64,000 nucleotides of DNA from NCBI RefSeq assembly GCF_030247185.1, contig NC_080571.1, positions 8,305,001-8,369,000 of the forward strand. The letters are read 5' to 3'. A program made the translations under genes and the position numbers. Every line of letters starts with the position of its first letter. Position 1 is the first letter of the stretch. The stretch is from Malaya genurostris. Lineage: Eukaryota > Arthropoda > Insecta > Diptera > Culicidae. Shown in pieces: positions 1 through 10,189 of the stretch. The notes beneath the pieces are model-generated. The model worked only from the letters and a program-made list of their open reading frames with translations. It was not told the DNA's origin and searched no databases.

Positions 1-535
1 TTTGGCATCATACCATAACCGAAAAAAGGATCTTGAGTCGTCATCCAGGTGATTCTTAAGGACTTCAACGTTCTCAACACTCTGCCATCAACTTTATCAG
101 AACTCTGCCAATAGCAAGAAAATACTAGACGCGCACTTCAAGAAGAGCAAGATGCAGTTCACGGCAAACCGACATTCTGCGGCGAGGAAAGTGACCAGGA
201 TTGTACGAAGGTACGAAGTTTTAATGCCAGGAGTCAAACAGAAGGCTCACTAATTCGTGTTAGCTAAAAAGGAAACTTGAGTGAATATAATTCCGTTACT
301 CTGTGTGAATCGTAATTGAAAAAGAAATATGTGTCCCTGTCCACCATCTTCATTGGAACTAACAAGATCTTTTTTTTGTCACTAACTTTTTCGTTCGCCT
401 TTCCCCCGTCTCTTCTCGATGGCAATTAATTCGATATCTGTCGAATTTAGACATTTTGCTCCCAGGCCCCTTTTTTACCCCGTTTTCCACAATATTTACT
501 TCTCTTTCATTCTCTTCCGTGTAACATCACAATCC
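1..535. other. No gene recognised
   Basis: I see no convincing coding region, RNA gene or terminal repeat here. The stretch has pyrimidine-rich tracts around 360-520 and short A-rich runs, and looks like non-coding DNA or very old repeat. Confidence 0.4.
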
Positions 536-890
536 CCGACAACGGAAGACCGCTCCAGTCGATGGCCAGCATGCGGGCCACTCGCCGGATCTTCGTAGCC
601 TGGGGGTGTTTCCCGCGGACCCACACGGACCGAAGGATGCGGCCAACTTAGATATTTACCAACGCCATCTGGAAGACTCTCATGGTATATTCAATGCCAA
701 TCGTCAGCTGAAAGCTAATCCAGCTCGAGAATCCTAATTCGAAAATCCGCAAAACCCGATACGACATTACCTAATGATACTATTCCAGTTTTAAGTTAAT
801 TAAGATTAGAAAATACCCTTGGTATCTTAGAGCTCAAGCAGGGTGTTTTGAAGTTATAATATATTATTGAATAAAAAAAAAAAGAAATAC
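536..890 (+). repeat. Possible 3' end of an old non-LTR retrotransposon
   Basis: A GC-richer block (about 540-650) stands out from its AT-rich surroundings. It is followed by an AT-rich tail that ends in AATAAA (870-875) running into an A tract (873-883). This is the usual look of a decayed LINE 3' end with a poly(A) tail on the + strand. I could not recognise reverse transcriptase or any other domain, so the assignment rests only on composition and the tail. Confidence 0.25.
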
Positions 891-954
891 GATTTGAAAT
901 TTGAACAAAACATTTTACCGATTTACTCATTTTTTACCTTTCTACCTTTTTTAA

Positions 955-1130
955 ATATATAAAAAAAAGGTTAGCATTCGCTCAAAACTTTGAAAAACTT
1001 TTCCGAAGTCGAGTGCCGTATAAGGTCTTCCAAGAAGTATTTACATTATTGTTTTTATTTTCTGTTTTATGATTACTTTACCGGGTTATAAAAACTTTTA
1101 TATAAAAAATAGCATATTTTTTTAACAATT
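955..1130. repeat. Fragment of modular repeat family A
   Basis: The segment with a poly(T)/ATATAT stretch followed by TTCGCTCAAAACTTTGAAAA, then TTTTCCGAAG, matches the start of the longer family A block at 49.05-49.14 kb. Only the leading module survives here. For the family description see the entry at 49045. Confidence 0.5.
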
Positions 1131-1429
1131 AAATTGATGCAGTTAGGTTGAATATTCATATATCACATTCGCCCTGAACTGGTGAGTTTAATTCAAAAAG
1201 GAAAACTATTATTATCAGGAATAGGAATAAAATGACATCTAATAAACCGTTAAGGAACCTTCAAACCCCGGTTCGATACCGGCACTGATGTTATGCACAT
1301 TGCAATGACGACGAAACTGATTCGGTCAGGTGTAAATACACTCACAGATTGAGAAAGGTTCCAATTTCTCTAACTTTGACACAGATGTCACCTACGAACT
1401 GAAGGTGTGAGATGTGTGTTTCTAGAATA

Positions 1430-2687
1430 AGGAGTGTATCGAAAATAAGTTATCTACATACATTTGTGTTGTACGCATGTGTTTGTGATGCGTTTGGCTG
1501 TCAGCTTTCGTTTGTTAACTTGTTTGTGCGGTTGAAATTCTGCGTTTTCAAAATGTCGCGTATTGAAAATGAAGTGAAAATTAAGGTTCTGGACACATGG
1601 TTAAGTGAGAAGCGAATAACTATGCGAAAATTGACGAAGCGGTTTTAAATTCATCATGCCAGTGTTAAAACCATCAATCATAAGTTTGGGGAACACTATT
1701 CTTTTGATGAGCTACCAGGAAGAGACAGAAAAATCGGTTCTTTCAACCCGGTACTGGGCCAGAAAGTGGTATCTCTAATCGTGAAGAACAAATCAATGTC
1801 AATACTTGATTTGGCCAAAAAAGCAGGAACGTGTGTCGGAATGATCCAGCGTATCAAGAGGCGAAATCACCTGAAGACCTACAAGAAACATAAAATCTCG
1901 AAACAAAGTGTAGAACAGAAGAAGCAAGCGCAACAAGGGCTCGGAAATTGTATTCGTGTCTTTTGCAGTGTCCGGGTGCGTTTTGATGGACAATGAGACT
2001 TATGTAAAGGAGGACTCAAACGCCCTTCCAGGTCCACAATACTTTACTGTCGTCGTTGGGGAGGATGTGAGCGATGCGGACAGGTCGATTCAAGTGGAGA
2101 AATTCGGTCGAAAGGTACTGGTATGGCAAGCAATATGTTCCTGTGGTTTGTAGTCAACCATTTTTTTACACTACCGGAACTATAAATGCAGGAATCTATC
2201 GATCTGAGTGTCTCCAGAAGAGATTGCTGCCTTTATATAAGAAGCATAGTGGAGGTGTAACTGTTTTGGCCGGATCTAGCGTCGGCTCACTATGCTTAAA
2301 CCACTCTCAATTGGTATGTGGAAAAGGGTATAAATTTAGTTGAGCAACATATCAATCCACCAAATTGCCCTCAGCTTCGATCCATCCAACGTTACTGGGC
2401 AATCGTGAAGAAGACTGGTTAGGCAGCTGGGAACCTGCAGGAGTTCAAAAAACTTTGGGCTCAACTGTTAAAAAAATGCGATGCAACACTTGTACGGAAC
2501 TTGATGAAGAGTGTTCGATTAAAAGCTCGAAAATTCGTGAAGGAATAACTTAAATTTCATCCGGTTTTCATTATGCTCAAGTTTAAACTCGTACAATCAA
2601 GAATCAACTTTTAGTTTGAATAGAATATCGTTTTTTATTATAATTTGAAAGAAAAATTTGTGGATAGCTTATTTTCGATACACTCCT
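1430..2687 (+). mobile_element. ITmD37E-type Tc1/mariner transposon, complete but dead
   Basis: A 1258 bp element bounded by near-perfect terminal inverted repeats. The left end begins AGGAGTGTATCGAAAATA and the right end is its reverse complement. TA dinucleotides flank it at 1428-1429 and 2688-2689, the target duplication expected for this superfamily. Inside is a decayed transposase with the same layout as the copy at 22264-23565, but the terminal repeats differ, so it is a different family within the ITmD37E group. It no longer encodes a working enzyme. Confidence 0.88.
1553..2548 (+). pseudogene. ITmD37E transposase pseudogene
   Basis: A DDE transposase would cut and paste the element by binding its inverted repeats with an N-terminal helix-turn-helix domain. 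The start at 1553 (MSRIENEVKI...) is chosen because it aligns with the start of the 22-23 kb copy. Visible landmarks are the DNA-binding part (1553-1950), the first catalytic Asp in VLMDNETYVKED (about 1977-2015), the VWQAICSCG block (2120-2150), the second Asp in FWPDLASAHY (about 2267) and the NPPNCPQLR block (2353-2380). Breaks are an in-frame TAA at 1646-1648, frameshifts near 1955, 2150 and 2265, a TAA after FWPDLASAHYA, and a TAG/TGA-type stop further on. The third catalytic position, 37 residues after the second Asp, reads Gln (RSIQRYW) instead of Glu. Confidence 0.85.
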
Positions 2688-2689
2688 TA

Positions 2690-3067
2690 GTGCGGTTCAC
2701 GTGGACCATTTCATCCAATAACAACTAATATTTCTATACGCAAAAGCATGTTATTCTTGTTACAGACAGGAACGTTGTCGATTGTAGAATACTTTGTAGT
2801 TTCCCTTTCCACAGTACGTTATTTCGTTCTTACTCTAACTTTATCACACTCAGCACGGAACAACGATTAATGAAATACTCAATATTTTTCTCAATGGACC
2901 AGAAAATTGCTGGTATGTATGTGTGTATGTGTACATAGATGTTTTAACACAATATTTTTGCTTCCTCTGTCCTTTGAGTCAGAAAGGGGAATGGAATCGT
3001 GTCCTTTTTGGTACCTCTGGGATCCACAAACAGCGTGGACAGCATCGTCCAAAGTCTGCACACCTAG
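2690..3067. other. No gene recognised between two transposons
   Basis: A 378 bp spacer with a short TGTATGTGTG-like stretch near 2910-2935. I see nothing coding in it. Confidence 0.4.
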
Positions 3068-3069
3068 TA

Positions 3070-4365
3070 ACAGTTCGGCTGAAAAGTTCGTATCGTTTAA
3101 TAGAAACACACATTTTGTTGCCAAAATTCGTTTTTATTATTCAACATAATTGCCATCAGAGGCGATACAGTGATTATAGCGATCTTCCAACTTTTCGATA
3201 CCATTTTTGTAGTACGATTTGTCCTTTGCCTCAAAATAGGCCTCAGTTTCAGCGATTACCTCTTCATTGCTTCTAAATTTTTTACCAGCGAGCATTCTCT
3301 TGAGGTCTGAGAACAGGAAAAAGTCACTGGGGGCCAAATCTGGAGAATACGGTGGATGAGGGAGCAATTCGAAGCCCAATTCGTTCAATTTCAGCATGGT
3401 TTTCATCGACTTGTGACACGGTGCATTGTCTTGATGAAACAAAACTTTTTTCTTCTTCAAATGAGGCCGTTTTTTTTTGAAATTTCGTCCTTCAAACGCT
3501 CTAATAACGCTATATAATAGTCACTGTTGATGGTTTTTCCCTTTTCAAGGTAGTCGATGAAAATTATACCATGCGAATCCCAAAATACAGACGCCATAGC
3601 CTTACCGGCCGATTGTTGAGTCTTTCCACGCTTTGGATTCGGTTCATCGCGTGCAGTCCACTCAGCTGACTGTCGATTGGACTTCGGAGTGAAGTGATGG
3701 AGCCATGTTTCGTCCATTGTTATATATCGACGAAAAAAATCGGTATTATTTCGATATAACAGCTCCAAACACTGCTCAGAATCATCAATTCGTTGTTGTT
3801 TTTGATCGATTGTGAGCTCACGCGGCACCCATTTTGCACAAAGCTTTCTCATATCCAAATATTCGTGAATAATATGTCCAACACGTTCCTTTGATATCTT
3901 TAGGGTGTCAGCTATCTCGATCAACTTCACTTTACGGTCATTGAAAATCATTTTGTGGATTTTTTTCACGTTTTCATCGGTAACAGCCTCTTTTGGACGT
4001 CCACTGCGTTCATCGTCTTCGGTGCTCATATGACCAGTACGAAATTTTGCAAACCACTTACGAATTGTTGCTACGCCCGGTGCAGAGTCTGGATAACACT
4101 CATCAAGCCATTTTTTGGTATCGGCGGCACTTTTTTTTTATCAAAAAGTAGTGTTTCATCAACACACGAAATTCTTTTTTTTCCATTTTTTTCACAATAA
4201 CAAAAGTAGCTTCACTCAAAATGCAATATCTCACAAACTAATAATCAGACAGCTGTCAAATTTATACACGTATCTTTTGAAGGTTGGTACTAACTGAAAA
4301 TGGTATGGATTTAATTCTAGTGGCGCCCTCTCATAGAAACGATACGAACTTTTCAGCCGATCTGT
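3070..4365 (-). mobile_element. irritans-subfamily mariner, nearly full length
   Basis: A 1296 bp element, the typical mariner length. The inverted repeat begins ACAGTTCGGCTGAAAAGT on the left, and the right end is its reverse complement with one difference near the tip (ACAGATCGG). TA target duplications lie at 3068-3069 and 4366-4367. The ends and the transposase resemble the horn-fly/Himar-type irritans subfamily. Damage is light, with two frameshifts that both fall in A/T homopolymers, so the copy is young compared with the other transposons here. Confidence 0.92.
3137..4186 (-). pseudogene. mariner (irritans type) transposase, two frameshifts
   Basis: The start at 4186 (MEKKEFRVLMKHYFL) follows the usual mariner N-terminus. 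A frameshift in the A run around 4130-4140 separates it from the next part of the helix-turn-helix domain (DTKKWLDECYPDSAPG). The reading frame then runs open to about 3470 and contains WVPREL and the first catalytic Asp in TMDETWLHHF. A second frameshift in the A run near 3470-3480 leads to the last part, with the second Asp in HQDNAPCHKS, the YSPDLAPSDFFLF block and the third Asp 34 residues on (D34D). All three catalytic residues are intact. Total length, about 348 residues with the shifts ignored, equals the family norm. Both breaks lie in homopolymers, so assembly error should be considered. Confidence 0.92.
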
Positions 4366-4367
4366 TA

Positions 4368-5040
4368 GTTTGATTGCATGTTAAATGTTAAATCTTTGAG
4401 ATTGTGTACATTCGTTACTTTCACTCACTTCCTCACAGTGTAGCATTCACTCATCAATCATCATTCATATCCCACTATGCGGATGTAAAAAATACAGAAA
4501 ATAAATCGACAAACATAGAAACAATCAGAGCAGATAGAAAAGGTTACTGTTAGTAGATCAATCACTTGGATATCATTTCTATATAATTAAAGTAATAATC
4601 GTGAGACTATATAAGAAACCAGGCCAAGACCGAAGCGGAAACAATGCGAAATTTTCCAAAGTTTCATCGATGAGTATATTTAAAACACAGAAGCAGTTGG
4701 TAGAATGCAAAATACCGATACAATACAGATGCCCATCTCAATGATTGACCAGTTGACCGGGTGAAGCACATTTCTTGCCCAAGTGACAAATTCTATGGCG
4801 AACTTGCAATAGAAGGTACTGGTATCTTTCGTTGCAAAGTGGTTACTGGTTACTGTAAAGGAATCTGTCCTTTGGGCTACAAGCTATCTTATCATCTCGA
4901 TAGACGGGAGCCTATCATGTCGATGATGCCTACAGAGTTGCTAGTGTTCATTTGGGCACTAAAGCCTAGTTCGTCCGGTATGAAATATCTACAACTCTGT
5001 AACCCCCATCCTCGGCCAGAATAGCCCATAAATGGATTAA
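4368..5040. other. No gene recognised
   Basis: A stretch of 87 codons is open at 4761-5024 on the + strand, but I recognise no domain and the ORF has no neighbour that supports it. Immediately after it comes an ATT-rich tail (5041-5080), so 4750-5080 may be the 3' end of an old retroelement. This is a guess from layout only. Confidence 0.3.
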
Positions 5041-5080
5041 AAATATATTATTATTATTATTTTTATTATTATTAATATTA
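5041..5080. repeat. (ATT)n microsatellite
   Basis: Repeated ATT/TTA units, imperfect, about 40 bp. Confidence 0.8.
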
Positions 5081-6795
5081 CTAGCTGAATTACCCGGCGT
5101 AGCTCGGAAATGTTTAGAGATGGTAATGTCGCGAAAAATGTTTTCGAAATAGTCCTGCCTAGTGAAATACTCGGATTGTAAGCACAACTTAGACGGAAAC
5201 CCGATTGGACACTACATCGTACATGCCCAGATTCCTTACGGCCAGTGTCCCTTCTCAGATCTCACAATAATCATAATTTTCACGATATTCTCGTCATATT
5301 GAGTCAGTTTTTTGTTGTTATGTTTTTCGTAAAATTCGATCAATTTTAGCTTACATTTCCCATGTTTGAAGCACTTGTTAGTCTCCCTTTTCCTTAAAAT
5401 AATTGGTAATCTTCTTTGATGTAAAAATATTATCTGTGTTTGTGAAGAAGCATCGTTTCTCGTCGAATAAATTTCGCATTGAACTCCCCTTTTATTAGTA
5501 AACTTACTACAACTCTCCTCCAATAATACCATCTAAGTAGTGTAGAAAGTATCGGCGCTCTTCAAAAAGTATCGATTTCCACCTTTGGTATATGTGCCAA
5601 ACGTGGTGACGATTCGTTTGGTTGTTTCGTAGTTATGTTATGTAAATTACATACACTCGCGTTCAAAGGCAGATAAAGATTAATATTCCCTTAGTTCTTT
5701 GAATTCCCCGGCGGAATATAACCAGATTTTTTGAAATTATCAATTATTTCCATTCGAAATAACAATAGCAATACTAGCACGACTTTGAAATGCTTGCCCC
5801 TCTCTTGTTTTACAAAATATGGGACTCCTTCTAGTTCAAATCCCTCTCCTTGTTTGACGATAAATGAGAAAATTTATTCAATAAGCATCTCTTTTTAGAG
5901 GCACTTGCTTCAAACTCCACTCTTTTGATCACCTCTGTAATGAACATCTAAGCTCGTCGAGAAAAATCTAAACTGATTTTGTTTCAAATTCACCCTGTTA
6001 GTAAACACTTACTATATCCCCCCCTAAAAATATCCTTATTGCAACCTATGAACATCAATAATAACTTGTGCCAAGTTAGGTGTTGTTTCGGAACTATGTT
6101 CGATCATTTCAACAATTTGAGATTTACACCCCCTTGAATGAGACTCTTCTTTTATACTCCCCCCTTCTAAAAGTACTCTTAAGATCCAAGTTTGATAGTA
6201 GTCCGTTCTGTAGTTTCGGAGTTATGCTGTTACAAACTTTACACCCCCTTTTTAGAGGCACTTGCTACATCCACCCCACTCGAATATCCTTATAATCATA
6301 TCTGAGTTGTGCAAAAAGTATCTATGATCTAAAAAAGTATCGATTCTCTTCAAATTAGACAATTTTTTTCATGACCCCCCCCCCCTGTTAAGAACACCTA
6401 CTACGCCCATTAAAATACCCTTAGGACCATCTCAGAAAAGCATAAAGTATCTGTGCCAAGTTTGATGGCATTCCGTTCAGCAGTTTCGGAATTATGCCGT
6501 TTTAGATATAACACCCCCCTTTTTGAAGGCACTTGCTGCATCCACCCCCCGATATAGTCATATCTAAGGTATGCAAAATATTTCTATGGTCTTCAAAACG
6601 TATCGATTCATGTCAAGTTATATGAATATTTTTCATGACTCCCCCTGTTAATGACACTTGATACGCACCCTCCCTTATAAAAATACTCCTTAAGCCATCT
6701 CTGAAATGCAAGAAATACCTGTGGCAAGTTTGGTGGCAATCCTTTCAGTAGTTCCGAAGTTATGACGTTACAAACATACACACTTACATCCATTT
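5081..6795. repeat. Degenerate modular repeat (GTGCCAAGTTTG / TTTCGGAGTTATG type)
   Basis: After an opening segment with ACTAGCTGAATTACCCGGC, a module recurs with decay: GTGCCAAGTTTG, then CCGTTCAGCAGTTTCGG, then AGTTATGCCGTTACAAAC, then a C-rich run, then AGGCACTTGCTACATCCACC and a poorly conserved spacer with AAAAAGTATCGATT. Recognisable occurrences of the TTTCGG(A/G)(A/G)TTATG core lie near 5620, 6092, 6215, 6488 and 6755. Repeats with this opening and core are familiar from arthropod genomes, but I cannot name the family. No ORF of note is kept. Confidence 0.6.
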
Positions 6796-7402
6796 ATATG
6801 GTAAAATCAGCCTCCCAATTTTTTTTTTCATCTAACTTTTTTTTTGGTAAAGAACTCGAAAATATTCGACACGTATTTTTTTATTTCAATATGGTACGTG
6901 CAATTTTCGAGATATGATTTTTTGAAATTTCGCGTTTTTAAAAATGAGCCTTTATTCAACAGCCTATGCTGTAAAATCTAATAAAGATACAAAAATTCGT
7001 CCAAGACATGAAATGTGCGTCTTTTCCTTAGCTTTTCAGATAAGCGATTCCATGAAGCAACCTTTATAGTTTAATTAATGAAAAAAGTTAAAAATTAATA
7101 AACAAACGAAAAAATTTCAAACTTGGGCCTAATTTTTTTCATTTTTTAGTTGAAAAAAGAAATTTTAGGGGTTTACCTCAATCTTGGCAAAGTTTCAGAG
7201 TGGAAAGATCAATACTTTCGGAGCAGTGAATTTTTCAATCACGGCCCGCACGCGCGGAGTGTACCGCAGCGCAACTCGCCCGAATACGGGCTTAACTTGT
7301 CAACACATGTTGCGCCACTGATCGAATCCTAACTTTGACAGTTTATTGTTAGTAGCATCCCAGTTAAAATCGCGATTTAAAAATGAATTCAAAAATCAAA
7401 AA

Positions 7403-8588
7403 CAGTTCGCTTTTACATCTCATTCAAGTCAGTCGATATAACAAAACCGCTTACGTTCGGGACGGAAGAATCCAAGTACAGTATTGTGTAGAGAACAATA
7501 GAACGACCTCGAAATGAGTGAACCAAACGAACAAAAGCTACCGCCGACACGAAAGAATACAATTGTTGTTGACTTCAGGTAGTGCAAAATTCGACCTTCG
7601 ATACGAGAACTTGAAGGTTTGCTTAACGAGCAAATGCATCTTGACATTAAACGTGTGCATTTACTTCAATGCAATAAGACGAATAATGTTGATTACTTCC
7701 AATTTTATAAAGAGTTGGATGCAATTCAATTCGCAAAAGACAATAACAATGTGCATTATGTGGAGCACGAGAACATTAAGTACAACATTCCAGTATATAT
7801 GGATGATAGTGCTACAGAAGTGCGTGTGCATGATCTTCACTCAAGCGTCACGGATTCTTATATTCGCAAAACTATGTCCCAATACGGAGAGATTCTCTTT
7901 ATCGAAAAAGAAAACTGGAAGAATTTTTTCCCCGGTATTCTAAATGGCGTACGTTTATCACGCATACACTTGAAGAGGCCTATACCTTCTTATGTGATTT
8001 TCGGTCAAGATACAAGAATTCCGTGCAAATCATTTGTTACGTATGACAATCAGATGGCCACATGTCAATATTGCCAAAAAACTGTTCACTATGGTAAGCC
8101 ATGTGATAAACTGGACAAGGAGACAACCACACCAAAGGGCAACGGTGCTTCCTTCACACCAACCCCAAGCAACCACAAGCAACTCCAGTACATCTGTGAC
8201 AGCCACCAACAACAATGAAGCCACCAACCCTTCAACGAATCCATCATCATCCCCTATAGAACAAAGTACACCAGCTACAGTTAACAACTTACCCTCCAAC
8301 CAACCAGCAACTGCAATCAATGTACTAGAAGGTGCATCTACAGATACTAGCAACGAAAAGAAGACGGAAATCGATAACAATTCCAACGATGCGGCAATGG
8401 ATGACGAGACGAACCACAAACGAAGTGCCCCTCAATCCTCGCAGGAGGGAAATGGAAGCTCCTCTCCCCCTAGAAAAAGGTTGTAATGAGATCCACCTCA
8501 AAAAAAAATATTTAAAAAATCGGCTCGATCGGCCACGTAAAGCTTGTTCGCAAATAGGCCTGAATAAAAATATCTTTTAAATAAAAAT
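7403..8588 (+). mobile_element. ORF1-only non-LTR retroposon, copy 1
   Basis: The element starts CAGTTCG..., like the second copy at 34114, and ends just after ORF1 with a conserved tail (CGGCCACGTAAAGC, then AATAGGCCTGAATAAAAA, then an A-rich stretch). It sits inside the long-inverted-repeat element. A possible target duplication is AAAATCAAAAA (7392-7402) against AAAATTAAAAA (8589-8599), but this is A-rich and has one mismatch, so it is weak evidence alone. There is no sign of ORF2 (endonuclease/reverse transcriptase) between ORF1 and the tail. Confidence 0.75.
7514..8486 (+). pseudogene. ORF1-type RNA-binding protein with CCHC zinc knuckle, broken
   Basis: ORF1 proteins of non-LTR retrotransposons bind the element RNA and form the ribonucleoprotein with the reverse transcriptase. 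The start at 7514 (MSEPNEQKLPPTRK) is shared with copy 2. A TAG interrupts codon 23, where copy 2 has CAG. The body then reads open to about 8165. It shows two RRM-like stretches (about residues 30-95 and 103-150, the second with VRVHDL and RKTMSQYGEILFIEKE), the block FFPGILNGVR and PSYVIFGQDTRIPCKS, and a zinc knuckle CQYCQKTVHYGKPC (CX2CX4HX4C, 8065-8106). A frameshift near 8165-8200 moves the Thr/Asn/Ser-rich C-terminal part into another frame, which ends at 8486. The protein would be about 340 residues. The RRM call is by pattern only. Confidence 0.75.
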
Positions 8589-9215
8589 AAAATTAAAAAC
8601 ATTCGTTGCGTCGGGTTTCTTCTTCCCTTATTGAGAAATATGATGTTTTGCAACATTGGATTGCATGTTTTGTGTGCACCGTGTAAAATTGTTTGACTTT
8701 AATTATTATTTCAGGGGAAAATTGTTTTTCTGCAAAATATGAATATTCGCGTGCGGGTCGTGATTGAAAAATTCACTGCTCCAAAAGTGTTGATCTTTCC
8801 GCTCTGAAACTTGGCCAAAATTGAGTTAAACTCCTAAGGCTTATTTTTTCAACTAAAAAAAGAAAAAAATTAAGCCCAAGTTTGATTTTTTTTATTTCAT
8901 TATTATTTTTAACTTTTTTCGTTAAATAAACTATAAAGGTTGTTTTATGGAATCGCTCATTTGAAAGCTAAGGAAAAGACGCACATGACATATCTTGGAC
9001 GATTGTATCTTTATTAGATTTTACAGTATAGGCTGTTGAAAAAAGGCTCTTTTTGTAAACGCGAAACTTCAAAAAATTATTTCTCGAAAATTCCACGTAC
9101 CATATTGAAATAAAAAAATACATGTCCAATATTTTCGAGTTCTTTACTGAAAAAAAAAGTTAGATGAAAAAATTGTTTTGGGTTGCTGATTTTGCGTGGA
9201 ATGTCCCATATATAG

Positions 9216-9243
9216 ATTATTATTATTATTATTATTATTATTA
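9216..9243. repeat. (ATT)n microsatellite
   Basis: About nine uninterrupted ATT units just outside the right arm of the long-inverted-repeat element. Confidence 0.9.
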
Positions 9244-9345
9244 AATTCTTTTATGTTTCGCCTTCGGCTTATCGGTGCATTAGCAGATTATGTTGGGATG
9301 ATAATGTGACCTCGCAGATCAACATAATTTACTAAGCAGATACGT
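9244..9345. repeat. Small palindromic element, family B
   Basis: The segment begins TTTTATGTTTCGCCTTCGG, continues with TCGGTGCATTAGCAG and ends with a partly complementary arm around ACTAAGCAGATACGTAA. It is a diverged member of the family seen best at 15337-15526 and 58470-58600. Confidence 0.5.
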
Positions 9346-10154
9346 AATCGGAATTTTAATTTATCATGTGCAATGCAGCACAAACCGTCACTAACGAGGT
9401 ATCAAAACCCCCAAATAATTACTGTTATTGTTTATTTAACCTTGCACACGAAAAGATGCTATGAAAATTTGAAACTGTTTTAAATATTCGAATGTTTCAA
9501 TCGGTTTATGATTCCGTTGGGTTCGTTTTCTTTGCTATTATCGTTGCAAATATTTTTAAACGAAAATACTGTTTTTATACGGAGAAAGAGAATCTGGTGC
9601 GCTTCGAATGACACTGAAGGTTCACTCTCAATCAAGCCCATGCAATTCAGTACTGGACTGGATCCTCGACTCGACAGAAAAGATGCAAAAAATATTTAAA
9701 GCTGACCGCACATTTTCAGCCGAAAACGTTGGCCGAGCAATATGAAAAGTACCACCAAATATATAGGTCCGCACTGGCACAGGTTACAGTTTGGGGTCCG
9801 TTGATGATGGTTCTTGAGTCTGGTCTCGACAGTTTCATCGGTCGCTTCTCCGCACACCTCATCGAAGCAGATACGACGTGAATGCACTGACCCCCAGACC
9901 GGGTTGCGCGCCTACAATTGCGGTTGCCAGTAGTGGAAGCCACTTACCGAGCTTGTGGTGTAGTATTAGCACATCATTATCATAAAAAAAAAGTTTTCAC
10001 TCTGTTCTAACTAACCCTGACTTTGAAAATCCCAGACGGTGATGTCCTATTTTTAGCTTCCGACTTCCTCAAAAGTTACGCAGTTTGAGGCCTACTTCGG
10101 TATGAAATGAGGGCATTTCTGGATGTTAAACAAGTGGCTGAGTGTTCTGCAGAC

Positions 10155-10157
<3 letters not shown>
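9346..10157. other. No gene recognised
   Basis: Non-repetitive-looking DNA with short open frames only. I see no motif that supports a gene. Confidence 0.35.

Positions 10158-10186
<29 letters not shown>
10158..10186. repeat. (AG)n microsatellite
   Basis: About 14 AG units. Open frames that cross it (RERERE) are products of the simple repeat. Confidence 0.95.

Positions 10187-10189
<3 letters not shown>

Larger units (their letters stand above)
6801..9195. mobile_element. Element with ~450 bp terminal inverted repeats, host of a nested retroposon
   Basis: The left arm (6801-7254) and right arm (8749-9195) are inverted copies of each other, roughly 85-90 percent alike by eye. Matched landmarks are AAAATCAGC at the tips, TCTAACTTTTTTTTT, AAAGAACTCGAAAATATT, CAATATGGTACGTG, and CAGTGAATTTTTCAATCAC at the inner ends. 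Without the retroposon at 7403-8588 the element would be about 1.2 kb with about 300 bp of unique middle. No transposase is visible. The exact tips and target duplication are not clear: the left flank has TATATGG and the right CATATATAG. Confidence 0.75.

Noticed and set aside
1255..1300. A B-box-like GGTTCGATACCGG as a second SINE or tRNA
   Set aside because: No A box at the right distance and no tRNA-like fold.
4761..5024. 87-codon open frame with several Cys residues as a small secreted protein
   Set aside because: No signal peptide, and the Cys spacing matches nothing I know; followed by an ATT-rich tail, so more likely repeat debris.
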